Below are positions 47,250 through 59,054 of a stretch of DNA of 64,000 bases, piece by piece. Position 1 is the first letter of the stretch, and the number at the start of each line of letters is the position of its first letter. The notes under the pieces were generated by a model. The model was not told the origin of the DNA and did no database searches. It saw only the letters and a program-made list of their open reading frames with translations. The stretch comes from Stictocephala bisonia (lineage: Eukaryota; Arthropoda; Insecta; Hemiptera; Membracidae). The position numbers and the translations under genes were made by a program. Where the stretch lies: NCBI GenBank assembly GCA_035578905.1, contig JAQJVL010000152.1, forward strand, positions 868,001-932,000. The letters run 5' to 3'.

Positions 47250-48478
47250 AACAAAACTGGAGGCAACGCAATCTGCAACTCGTCACACAATAGTGCTTAG
47301 GAATTAAGCTGTGAACTGTGACGCGTCCGGACAGGAGAGTGTGTGAAATTACACTGGACCTTGAGATCTAACCTCTCGTCTTCCAATACAAACGCTGTTT
47401 TTGGCATCAGTTTGTGGTTGTAACGCCCAAGTTATTATATGAAGTTAGTAGCAATCTGCATTTCGTCTTGTTCCAAAGAGATGCAGCTGCAGTTGGCCGC
47501 CTCCTCATTGTCGGTGATTGTGTTGTGCCTCATCTGTCTGCTCGTCCTCGCCACGGCTGCCATGTCATCCAGTCAATGTGAATGTGATTGTTACTTGTTT
47601 TAAACCTTATACTGGGTTGGTTTTAATGACAGACGTGTTGAAAGCATATTATCTGATGAGTAGTGTGCAAAGAAAAGATTGGGGAGGGATGGGAGAAAAA
47701 GAGAATGCTGTCAAGGTAAAACAAGACTGTTTTCTATTAAAGGATTTATCGCCTTTCCAAAATAATATAGGAACATTCCGAGTGAAGGACCACACAGGAA
47801 GTTGAGGTGCGACGGGGATTGGTGGAGGATGGACTCCGCCTCCGAGATGAAGCGCCATTGGTCGGCCGATAAGGTTCCCGCCTCCAGACCCCCGCCCTGC
47901 AATGCGCGTGCATCGTTCCATCTGCTCCTGCCCAGGCTCACTAGTAACCGTCCAAACCTCGCCCATGCTTTGCCTCGCCACGCTATTGTGTCAAACGTTT
48001 TGAGGTTAGTTTTCAAATTTTCAGTTTTGGTTCTTTGCGGGGTTGCCCCGCCCATTTTAGTTGATTGTCGCATCATATTTTCTAGCATATTGTGTTTTTT
48101 TTGTACTTATTAGACTACTGTCATCCGTTTGTCGGGTTGCGAGTGTGCGTTCGCCGTCAACAGTGCCGAGGTGAGAGAACTTTTCAGCTAGATACTGTAT
48201 ATTTTTTTACAGTTTATGGAAGACTTTTTAAGGCTTTCACAATTTGTAATTGTAGGCCTATTTCAAGACCGGTGAAATTTTTCTGGAGTATTTTGAGATT
48301 TAAATAAACATATTTGAAGCTGTACTATTAATGTACAATACTATACGACAGTTTGTTTGTTGCTGAAACCCCAAGCACTATTTCAAAACTTGAAAAGTAT
48401 ATTATTACAAGGATAAAACTAGAATGATTTGACAATACCGGCATCGATGTGCACGGAACGCAGGTAACGCCCCGCCTG
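47250..48478 (+). promoter_or_regulatory. Probable promoter and 5' leader of the engrailed-class gene
   Basis: A clear rise in G+C and CpG compared with the surroundings, highest at 47790-48060 and 48440-48760. Open frames on both strands here have no family likeness and probably reflect the base composition. GAGGTGAGAG at 48168-48177 looks like a splice donor and could end a non-coding first exon. No TATA box or start site could be fixed. Confidence 0.4.
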
Positions 48479-48995
48479 ATGATTTCTAATTTGAGCCAAT
48501 TCGGGGCCAGAAGTGATTTTACTATGAAACTGGCTTGCTTGAGTGCGAACACAGAAAGACTGTCCGCATTCCGGGCATCGGATTCGGACACGGCCAGTAC
48601 GTCGTGCGATGCCAGCGACTATGGGGGCCGCCTTGGAGCCGACGACGCCAGCGACTACGGCGGCGCCGAGGACGAAGACGAGGTGCTGAGTGTCGGCTGT
48701 GAGAGCCCTCCGCCCGTCACCCATCCTCACCCACGCCCTATGCCCCAGGGACACTCACTCAACTTCAGTATAGACAATATATTGAGGCCCGACTTTGGCG
48801 GTCTCAAACAGAAACGGACCAGTCAGATAGGGTACAAATCGAGTTCATTGGACTCAAAGTGCGCGCCAATCGATCTCTCGAAAGAAGGCAGCTCGGAAGT
48901 CGCGGGTTCAAGCCCAACTTCTACAGACAGTAAGCAGCCGATGCTTTGGCCGGCTTGGGTCTACTGCACCAGATATTCCGATCGACCTTCCTCTG
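48479..48995 (+). CDS. en: Engrailed/invected-class homeoprotein, first coding exon
   Basis: 517 nt from ATG (48479-48481) to a GTAAGT donor (phase 1). The frame also extends upstream to a GTG at 48449, but no ATG lies before 48479 after the stop at 48425-48427. Residues: about 40-80 acidic with two DASDYGG repeats and DEVLSVG; 96-107 FSIDNILRPDFG, the EH1 motif that binds Groucho; 130-135 PIDLSK, matching the CtBP motif PxDLS(K/R); and 156-173 LWPAWVYCTRYSDRPSSG, the EH2 motif that contacts Extradenticle/Pbx. The homeodomain (EH3-EH5) must be in later exons beyond the window. Engrailed and invected are told apart by an Arg-Ser insertion in those exons, so the symbol is provisional. It acts as a nuclear transcriptional repressor in segment and compartment patterning. 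Confidence 0.93.
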
Positions 48996-51331
48996 GTAAG
49001 TCACTAGCAATAAATAGACTACTGTATCAACCGTAGTTTAACCAACCAGTGACCTAAGTACAAGCTGTTGGGATAATTCTATCTCTAGTCCCAACGGCTC
49101 TAGACCTAGTGTAAGTGGCAAACAACTTTATCTATACTAACTCATTTATGTTGAATTATATAAAACATTTTATAAGAATAACTTACAACATTATTTACTG
49201 TTCAGAACAGGTATTTTACGGTGCTTAGATATAGGTATATCTAAGCACCTGTTATTAATATGCATAAATAAGTTTTCCTGATTTAGGCTAGTTACAAGTA
49301 GGGTTAAGTTAATCAATATTTTTACACTGTGGCATACTACCCACTGGCGTGGTGCTGGAAGTTGACAGGATCACTGTTTCTGTTATAGTTGTACGGTACA
49401 ACACCTGTTTTGATATTTTTGACTTACGATAAGAGGAGAAGGAAGAGTTTTTATTATTTATTTTAAATCGGCCGTATTTTTATATTTATGTGAATATAGG
49501 CTATAATGTGTAAAGAAGGTATTATTAAATTTAAATACATGTAAATAACTGTAAATAAAAGTTTTAAAACAAAATAATTAGAAATATACAAATGCATAGC
49601 CTACAATAAACGTTACAATTAATATTTAATCAATACAAATTAGAACATACTAAAAAATGATGTAAACAAAATTAGCGATGTTTTTACAACTTTGAATTTT
49701 CTATCACAAAATAATAAACACAACTATACAACAATATAAAGTATCTATATATATAATTATTGTATAGCCCACACTCGATTGGTTTGACACGACGTAACCC
49801 AAATTTCATTAGGTGATGAGAATACGTCAATGAGCCGCGACACTAAGCTTGTCCTCCCAACTGTATAGTAGGCTAATATTTTCCTCATAGCCTAGGTTTA
49901 TGTGCTATTCCCTATGTGTTTTGAGTTTTAATATTTCTTCTTAAAATAAATGTTAAAATTGAGTTTCATCGTGTAGTCGTTACCAATCACACAACAAGAA
50001 TATCTAAGGGAGACTGTCAGACAGAAGCAATTAAAGGACACAGTTAAATTGTTTTACAAAGTACAACTGACCGATAAGAACTTCCGATATTTGAACAACA
50101 GTATTGAATAATTTTTAGTGTCATGTTATAACATCACAACTAAATCACTGAAAAATATTTATTTTAGTGAGATTTTCAAACGACACAGTTAATATAGCTA
50201 AGAAAATGTGGACAAAAATAATAATAATTGTATTTGAGTGGTGGTTTAAAACGACACAGCTAATTTATTAAAAAAATTATAGAAATAAATAATAATAATA
50301 ATAATTTTATTTTAGTGGAATTTTCAAACACCACAGTTATTTAGCTAAAAAATGTTGAGGTAAACAATAGTAATAATAATTTTATTTGAGTGACATTTAA
50401 CAACATTTCAGCTAATTTAGCCAAATTACCTTGCCATAGACAGCTAATTGAGCCTAATTATGTGGCAAGTTTATTGCATTAAGATAACGCATTATTACGT
50501 CGGCAATCTGAATATCTTTTTTGTTGCCTCATAGTGTTTATATTACTTACTTAAAAGGCTTGGGTACTAAATATTTGCTAATCTAAGGGCACTTTTAAAT
50601 TAATCAATTTGTTATATAAGGTGATAATTGGCTAAACATAATTTTTTAAAGCTAAAAAGTGCATAGCCTAATTTTACATTTAAATTATATAATTTAATCG
50701 AACAATCTAAATGAAGCAATAACATTTGCAAAACAACAAAATCAATTTATTTATTTGTAATTAATCTTTAATCAGTTCCTTATTATTTGTGATTTGGTAA
50801 TATTTAAACCATGAAATAATTTTCATAGCAACAGGTAATAATAAAAAGTAATTTTATGAATATATAGTTTTACACTCACATTTAATCTGTCATCAAAAAT
50901 AATAATAATGGTAACAAATAATAAACACACAATTATCGCTATTACAAATAGGCTTGTTGGTTACCCACAGACGCGATGGGTGAACACGTCTTTCAACTGT
51001 AGGCTACTTTTATACATTTATTTATTTCAGTTTGATTATTCCAAAAGAAAGCAATAAGAAGTTACGTCACTATAATCTCTATTTTTTATACTTTAGATTG
51101 CCAACTGGTATATTAGTATAATATAAATAAATATGTATAAATGGATAAAATATGAATATTTAAAATATTGGTGCGCAGTTTAAATAGTTTTATAAATACT
51201 GCAAAACAGCTTCTTTGTTTCATGGTTCAATTTTGCAAACCACCGTTATGAATTTAGAAGAGGCACTTTTTATTTTCAATTCTAAATCAATTTTTAAGGC
51301 ATGTACATGAGTTCTAAGAACATGAATTTAA
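48996..51331 (+). other. Engrailed-class intron 1, proximal part
   Basis: AT-rich intron with no coding similarity. It includes a perfect 14-bp-stem hairpin at 49220-49249. Confidence 0.6.
49220..49249. repeat. Perfect inverted repeat (14-bp stem, 2-nt loop)
   Basis: GGTGCTTAGATATA, GG, TATATCTAAGCACC: a perfect palindromic hairpin about 225 bp into intron 1. Confidence 0.9.
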
Positions 51332-51737
51332 GAGTCTGCAGAGGCTGTCGGCCATGTTCGTTTTAATCCCGTAATGTTATTTTCGAACCGGACATACGAT
51401 CACGCGTATCCAAATCAAACAGTTATTTTTAAATGATTTTTTCCAAACAAATTGCATTTGATCAAGAATGAAATTGCACGTTGGAATTACTTTGCAAATT
51501 CCTAATTAGTTTTATATAGCAAATATTTAGTTTGCATTTTTTATTTTCACCTATTTTTCAAACCTAGGCGTAAGTATTCAAAATATCAAAAGCAACCCCG
51601 ATGCACAATATGATAACGTTTAGAATGACACCTCATACACAACTTACGGTCAATAAATAACGAAAAAATATGGATTCTCAACTGAAATTGTTCCTATGGG
51701 ATTAAAACCAACATGGCCGATAGCCTTCTGCAGACCC
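51332..51737. mobile_element. TTAA MITE in engrailed-class intron 1
   Basis: TTAA at 51328-51331 and 51738-51741. Ends GAGTCTGCAGAGGCTGTCGG and the complement of GGGTCTGCAGAAGGCTATCG, continuing to GGCCATGTT. The terminal sequence differs from the CACRTT family elsewhere in the window, so it is a second TTAA family. No coding capacity. Confidence 0.85.
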
Positions 51738-51741
51738 TTAA

Positions 51742-52449
51742 TAAGATATTTCATAAATTGTAAGTTCGAAGTTAAAATTGAGTAAATGAATTGAATTGAA
51801 AGAAAGGTATGTAATAATTGCAACTAAAATTAAGTTTTCCTTAATAAACTTATTTTATAAGGAAATAGGTTTTAATTTAAGGATGGGATTGTCTTATAAT
51901 TGAACTGCGAAAGTTTTCCGTCGCTATAAGCCTTCGAGTTATTATAGTAGGCCTAAAATATAATTAGAACTAAGAAAACTTTACACAAAAAGGCGACAAA
52001 GAGATCAAATACAAGTCGTAGTACAATATGTTAGTAGGGGTCTATTTAGTAATTCAGAGCGAGCTCCTTGTAATATATTGGCACAAAACCGCCAGTAAGC
52101 TGAGTTATTCATCAGTTTTGGTTTTTTCCACTTTGTTTATTCATCGATAAAACCAAGCGGTAGGCTAACCGAAGTAGCTACAGATTCCATCGTGCACATA
52201 GAGGCTACGCCGCTGGCTCCTGGCTCTTGTTTGCAGCGAACACTAAACGAACGACTTATTAATTTTAACCATAATACAACAAAATTTAAAACAAATGTCT
52301 ATTGACGCATATTTAATTATAATTCAATAGAAGGCTGTCCCAACCCACCGGCTAACTAAAGCCACGGACAGGCTTAGGTTACAGAAGGGCACTTTACAAT
52401 CACATATGCACTAATATGTATGTTTTACTCTGGCCATATATATATTTAC
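51742..52449. other. Engrailed-class intron 1, nothing recognised
   Basis: AT-rich intron with one TAGGCCTA octamer (51948). Confidence 0.4.
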
Positions 52450-53207
52450 TGGGTGGCTCTATGGAGCTGTGTACATTCCTCCGTCATCCATAGTTATCTA
52501 GAGTATGGGAGTAGCTCCATCGAACTGTGTACATTCCTCCGACATCCATATTTATCTAGGGTATGGGAGAAGCTCCATGGAACTGTGTACGTTCCTCCGT
52601 CATCCATATTTATCTAGGGTATGGGAGTAGCTCCATAGAATCGTGTACGTTCCTCCGTCATCCATATTTATCTAGGGTACGGGAGTAGCTCCATGGAACT
52701 GTGTACATTCCTCCGTCATCCATAGTTATCTAGAGTATGGGAGTAGCTCCATCGAACTGTGTAGGCCTACATTCCTCCGTCATCCATATTTATCTAGGGT
52801 ATGGGAGTAGCTCCATGGAACTGTGTACGTTCCTCCTTCATCCATATATCTATGGTATGGGAGTAGCTCCATGGAACTGTGTACGTTCCTCCTTCATCCA
52901 TATTTATCTAGGGTATGGGAGTAGCTCCATGGAACTGTGTACATTCCACCGTCATCTATATATCTATGGTATGGGAGTAGCTCCATGGAACTGTGTACGT
53001 TCCTCCTTCATCCATATATCTATGGTATGGGAGTAGCTCCATGGAACTGTGTACGTTCCTCCTTCATCCATATTTATCTAGGGTATGGGAGTAGCTCCAT
53101 GGAACTGTGTAGGCCTACGTTCCTCCGTCATCCATATATCTATGGTATGGGAGTAGCTCCATGGAACTGTGTACGTTTCTCCTTCATCCATATATCTAGG
53201 GTATGTA
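52450..53207. repeat. 58-bp minisatellite, about 13 units
   Basis: Units contain GTACGTTCCTCCGTCATCCA, TATTTATCTAGGGTATGGGA and GTAGCTCCATGGAACTGT. Some lack a TTTA (TATATCTATGG variants). Two units (52762, 53110) carry TAGGCCTA where all others have TA. Open frames across it are by-products of the repeat. Confidence 0.95.
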
Positions 53208-54606
53208 GGTGGGTGAAGTTTACCATTTCTTATTTTGTAGTGTTGTTCAATAGAATGATATAAAACCTATACGTACATTGGTAATCTGGATGTTTTGTAA
53301 TTTAATAACAATAAATTGTACACAATTATAACCATACCATCCAAGTTACCAGTTATCTGAGTTGTTGCTGAGCTAGCAGTAGCGAAAAGAATTTATGGAG
53401 AAGGAAAATAAATAGTCTATACACAGCCGATTATACAACAAAATATGTATTTGGTACAAAAAACTGCATAAAACTCAACTGTGCTAAACGTAAACAACAA
53501 ACCATGAATTTTAATTACGTAAATGAACAAAACGTAAACGACAAAACACAACATTAAAATATGGCAAACAATGCACAACGTAACCACAATAATAAGGCGG
53601 TGTTAGGGGTGACGGGTAGCTGATACAGTTTATACATGTATGTATGGACATAGGGTAGTGTTTATATTTCTGAATAAACAGTTTAATTAATAATAGGTAA
53701 AATCTGTTTCTATATGCTATTAATATATTTATCAAACAATATGAAAAATAAAAACAACATGCTATATGTCATTTACATTTAACTAAGAAGAATAAAAAGA
53801 AACGCTGAATACACCCTAGATATAAATAATCAAATCAAACGCAAAATGTAATCAGAACATTAATTTTTATGTTTGAGAAACCCTAAATTGTAAAATACGA
53901 GAAAATATATGACATAGGTTGTTTTGCAAATAATTTAGAAATGCTGAACTTGGTAAGATCGGGCGCACCGCTATTGCGCACTAAAATTCAGGTAGTCACC
54001 GATATTGCGCACTTGGATGAAAGGCCGCCTCTCGGACTCCTGCTATTGCTATGCTAAGCAAAATGAATAACGACTGATTCGCCAACACGCATTTATTGAC
54101 GCTGAATTCGGGGAGTTCTTGGAAACTAAACATTTAGTGATTGTTAATTCACATCGACAAACGACTGATTTATTTATTTAACTGCCCAACCTTCTTTTAA
54201 GAAAACCCCTTCTCTTACAAGTTCTAGTTCGGATTTCGGGAACTTGGTTAATAATTAGCCACAAATATGTGTCTGCTTGTGTGGAGTTTAGGCATTTTAA
54301 AATATATATAACTATTTGAATACAGTGAGCTCTTCTTGTTAGACTGCATTATTGTTGTGATTGTCGACTTCAATTATCTATAACTTAGACATGTTCCATA
54401 AAGCAATGTGCTAATCATACGTGACAGTGAAGTAATTTTAGTATGCCAAAAAATACGTACAAAGTGACAACTAGTTAATTTCCAAGATACCTCACATATA
54501 TTACCTTATTTTCTATCTTCAAACAATTCAATTTAATGAAAAAAATAATAATTTAATCAAATCGCGTTAAATCTATAAAAAATGTACCGTATTTACAGTG
54601 CTTCTT
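53208..54606. other. Engrailed-class intron 1, mostly unassigned
   Basis: No gene. At 53960-54015 there are two GCGCACCG.TATTGCGCAC / CACCGATATTGCGCAC motifs, single-copy relatives of the 73-bp satellite. Confidence 0.4.
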
Positions 54607-55240
54607 CCCCATTACAGAATCAGGCCTACACATTACAGAATCATGCCTACACATTACAGAATCATGCCTACACATTACAGAATCATGCCTACACATTACA
54701 GAATCAGGCCTACACATTACAGAATCATGCCTACACATTACAGAATCAGGCCCACGCATTACAAAATCAGACCTACACATTACAGAATCAGGCCTACACA
54801 TTACAGAATCAGGCCTACACATTACAGAATCAGGCCTACACATTACAGAATCATGCCTACACATTACAGAATCAGGCCTACACATTACAGAATCATGCCT
54901 ACACATTACAGAATCAGGCCTACACATTACAGAATCAGGCCTACACATTACAGAATCAGGCCTACACATTACAGAATCATGCCTACACATTACAGAATCA
55001 TGCCTACACATTACACAATCATGCCTACACATTACAGAATCAGGCCCACGCATTACAAAATCAGACCTACACATTACAGAATCAGACCCACACATTACAG
55101 AATCAGGCCCACACATTACAGAATCAGGCCCACACATTACAGAATCAGGCCTACACATTACATAATCAGGCCCACACATTACAGAATCAGGCCCACACAT
55201 TACAGAATCAGGTCCACACATTACAGAATCAGACCCACAC
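54607..55240. repeat. 21-bp minisatellite, about 30 units
   Basis: The unit is CCTACACATTACAGAATCAG plus one base, with CATG/CAGG and CCCAC/CCTAC variants. A period divisible by three and no stop in several frames give artefactual frames of 216-235 codons on both strands. Confidence 0.97.
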
Positions 55241-55659
55241 ATCGCTGAATACTGCTATAATACGAGTATTGCATATTTTAAACCATTAAATAAGAAATAT
55301 ATTTTAATATAAATATGTTTATACTACTTATAAATTAATTTATAATTATGATATGTATTATAATCATTCCACACAAAAATAGGCATTACATTGATTGTTA
55401 GGTACATGAAATATTTTATATTCATTACAAATAAACTAATTATTCATTGAAGTTCAGCAAAATTTTTAAATAAGATATACTAAATAAGATATAACTAAAT
55501 AGAAAATTGTTTAATTGATTAAACAAGGATCAGATCGTGTGTCAGACGGAATGAAATCATAAAGCCAACCTATGTGGCAAGTTTTCGGGACGACTAGTAA
55601 GCTAAGGTACTGTAGCGTTATTAATTTTTCATAAAATACATTTTAATTTCTTTGTATTG
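55241..55659. other. Engrailed-class intron 1, AT-rich
   Basis: Nothing recognised. Confidence 0.4.
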
Positions 55660-56380
55660 CAAGACCTATAATAGTCTACTTACTACCACATTCCAAGAGT
55701 CACCTTAGATACAAAACATATAGAATAGCTGTGGTCAACACAATTTGTTTCCTATCCCTATTAAACAAATATTATTTATTAGTCAAAAATATAAGCAAAG
55801 CTAACTTTATTTATTTATATTTTGTTTGAGAACAAAATAATTCACTGATATAAAATCACAATACCACATTTTACTAAATAAGGATTATCTGTTGACCCAT
55901 GACAAAATGTCATCATATTTAAATAAACTATACAAAACAGCAATTTTAAAAGACAAATTAAAATATTTTATCCATTAATCCAAAACATTGTACTTTATTA
56001 TTATGTCTAAGAGTGTGCAGACGAATATTTGTTCTGTTTTCAATATAAAGTATTGTGCAAGCTCATACTCATGCTCGTTATTGTAGAGTAAGCAGAGAGG
56101 GGTGAAAATACAAACGGCCAAAACAGAACACGGGCTTTATTCGTCATCCCGCAACAAGCCAAGGAAGAGTTTGAAGTTGGGTTAAGACGTTGATGTCCTA
56201 AAATTAAACCTGTGTGGATCGTACGAGACAAATTCCAGAGCTATTTATTATGGTGGACGCTGAGGACTCAGGTACCTGCTTGGACCAAGCGCACAATAGC
56301 CGCGACGAGGTTGGGGAACCCTTTCGGGGATTAATGGTTGGTGGGCAATATCGGTGCACCGGTATGATCGTAGAATCTAA
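55660..56380 (+). mobile_element. Partial copy of repeat family X
   Basis: Aligns along its length with 41285-41985: 'accacattccaagagtcacc', 'gtgtgcagacgaatatttgt', 'cgtcatcccgcaacaagcca', GAGGTTGGGGAACCCTTT, and a tail with GGGCAATATCGGTGCACCGG. Small open frames inside are not genes. Confidence 0.8.
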
Positions 56381-58189
56381 TTGTGGAACAAGGGCCAGTC
56401 AATCCCAAGCACGAACTCGGCAACTTCTCTCTGCAGGTAGGTGGTTGGCTACACAGAGCACAGAGAGAGTTGCTGTCCTATACAACTAATATTACGGCAG
56501 TTGAAGCCAGTTCCGTCATATGCATTTAGGCGACTTGCTCAGTGCGGTCGTTAGGGGAGTAAAAGTATTTATTTATTGAGTGTATTTAATTAAAATTACG
56601 ATTTGATACACTCACAAATGAGTCAAAATTATTAAATTTTATAGAGTGGTATAAAATCTGGTTTGGTGATGATTCTAACAATTCTTAAATAGTATATGCC
56701 TCTGTTTAACTATATGAAACTGTTATAAGACATTAATGTTTGGAAAAATGTAAATACTTTTCTTTAGCCAGAGATCATGCCTAAGTTAATTTATTACTAA
56801 GCAACGATGCTAAGAACATTTTGTGTTTGTTAATTAAACATATTTAAACCTCATTTTTACACCATTAAATTGATGTGTCTATCTGTTAAGATTCATATGC
56901 TACATAAGAGTATTTTTTCAGCTAAGAAAATTGCAAAATACCAGATTTGAGTTTTAATTTAAGCCGTTCAGAATATTTCATTGTAAAAATAATGACAAGG
57001 GAATGTATAATTTTACAAAAATATAAAATGAAAAAATCATAGTCAGTATCAAATCAGTCAGTTAGTATAGTTTGTTATTGCTATTTTAATAACAGTTGTT
57101 TGTACATTGATTAGTAAATTTAGGCCTAAGTTATGACATTATGTTTTACAAAGATGCGTCTTAGTATATTTTGCCTTTTTCTATTTAATAAGTAGTATAC
57201 ATTTTATAGTCATTACTTGTGTTACTATTTATAGTCATAGTGGTTTATCTAATTATAAATTAGATATCAAATATAGTGGTCACTAATTTTATTATTAGAA
57301 CAGTATATGATTATACTGTTATATAATTATTTTTACCTAATTTTTCCAGAAAAAAAGACTAAAATTAAAAGCAAAAAGACATCTGAAAAGGTGGTATTAA
57401 ATTTAGATCTTTTTAGTATGCGTAAGAGAGTGATCTTCATGTACCAGTTAATAAAACATCTTCATTCAACGAACCCCCTAAAAAAAGTTACTTGGCACTG
57501 AAAAACAAATTTGGAACAGAAATGTATTCTTTTAAAGCTTCTCTAATGCTTAAAACTATTGAGAACAGTCGTAAGCTGTGTGGATTGTTGTGAACGAGAA
57601 TAGACCTGGTAAGTCTACTAAACCGTTTAGTGGGGTTCTTATTGAAAATGAGAAGAATGAAGTTCTTGAAGATCCACCAAAAGGCAATAACTAGAGCATT
57701 TTAATGCTAGCCGCCTTTAGAGGAGAAGGTGACAATTTTGTATACCTGTAGAACCACAACCAAAGTCGGATGTGTTACATTATAGTAGGCCCTATTCCAA
57801 TTCGATACTAATATTTCATATTGATTTTCCACTACTTCATTCTTTTGTAGACTGCTTGTGTCTAGGAATGAACAATATTGTTTTCATCATTAATAAATAT
57901 ACGCAAGGAGTGTTTGGTAAATATTAGCAAAGTTTATAAGGTAGGCCCTATGTTAATGGAATTTTCTTATTATACTATATTGCTAAATTTTACTTAAACC
58001 GATGATCTTTTTTATAATAAAACAGCACGAAATATATATCCTATTAATAGGACTAAAATTAGTTTTAAGATAGAAAAGTGCTTAATTTTCTGTAGGTCTA
58101 TATCATGATTTATATAAATCTTCCAAAGATTATAAAAAATGATTGGATATTCCATAGTTAATATCTAATAAAAACATCCATTTTGATCC
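56381..58189. other. Engrailed-class intron 1, unassigned
   Basis: AT-rich. An open frame at 57307-57501 continues as fragments to about 57700 and faintly recalls a decayed transposase N-terminus (ENSRKLCGLL-like), too weak to call. One TAGGCCTA at 57121. Confidence 0.3.
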
Positions 58190-58245
58190 GAATAAACTCA
58201 TTCGCCCCTCATATTCGCCCATTTCTTGACGATCGGCGTCTCAAT
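58190..58245 (+). mobile_element. SINE family 2 tail fragment
   Basis: CATTCGCCCCTCATATTCGC then CCATTTCTTGACGATCGGCG and TCTCAATAATGAATAATG, the same tail as in 12600-12875 and 31950-32275. Confidence 0.7.
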
Positions 58246-58849
58246 AATGAATAATGTTAGAGTTTATATAAAAGTTTGATATATATATGCAGTTGAAATA
58301 TTCAACATTTATCACGGCACTTTTTCTGAAATTGTATTAAATTACTTCCGAATTAGATTCAATTCAAATATATTTATTACTTGCGAAAAAATACAATTTA
58401 TACGAACAGTTTATATTTTTATCTCTAGCTCAAGGCTAATTGAGAGAAAAACTATTATATTTTCTTTACAATTAGTTTTACAATTATATATGAAACATAT
58501 ATTACAGTAATTTTTTTGGAACTTCCTTAAATCAAAAACAACATAACAATAAATCAGATAACAATAATTATAAAATTTTTAAATAAATGGCATATCAAAC
58601 AGTGGGATAAATGTAACATTGGACTCTTATATATACAACAAAATAACTCAATAAAATCTTTAGAATCAACAAAAAACAAAAACAACAAGAAACCAATTTT
58701 AAATTCTAAAATTTACAAACACAATTATACTAAAAAAATGATTAGGGGGGGCCTATGTACGTGAAATAATTAAAAAATATAAATCATACAGATCAAATGT
58801 GAAAACTCTTTTTCAAGTGTTAGGTTACTTGAACCCCTTGTAAGGGCAT

Positions 58850-58889
58850 GCCATGTATTTCGAATATGACACTACTCGAAATACATGGC
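58850..58889. repeat. Perfect inverted repeat (14-bp stem, 12-nt loop)
   Basis: GCCATGTATTTCGA and its exact complement TCGAAATACATGGC separated by ATATGACACTAC. Confidence 0.9.
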
Positions 58890-59054
58890 ACCACTACGAA
58901 ATTGGAACAAATTCTCATTATGAATTTGGAACAAAATAGATTGAGTCAATTTATTTAAGATAAAGAATAGATGGTTACTGAGCGTAAATTACACATAGAC
59001 TAGTATTTTAAAGTTAAGGATCCGCACTCTATGAATGCAGTTTTAAGACCTTTT

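Noticed and set aside
47518..48307. Plus- and minus-strand frames in the GC-rich region upstream of the engrailed-class exon
   Set aside because: No recognisable domains; open by composition, probably leader or promoter.
48328..48754. Minus-strand frames opposite the engrailed-class exon
   Set aside because: Shadows of the GC-rich coding exon on the other strand, with no family likeness.
52420..53263. Three overlapping frames in the 58-bp array
   Set aside because: They follow the repeat and contain no domain.
54553..55289. Frames of 216-235 codons on both strands
   Set aside because: Produced by the 21-bp tandem repeat; mutually exclusive frames and strands are all open.
57307..57720. Decayed DDE transposase
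   Set aside because: Only a faint likeness over short pieces in different frames; not enough to name.
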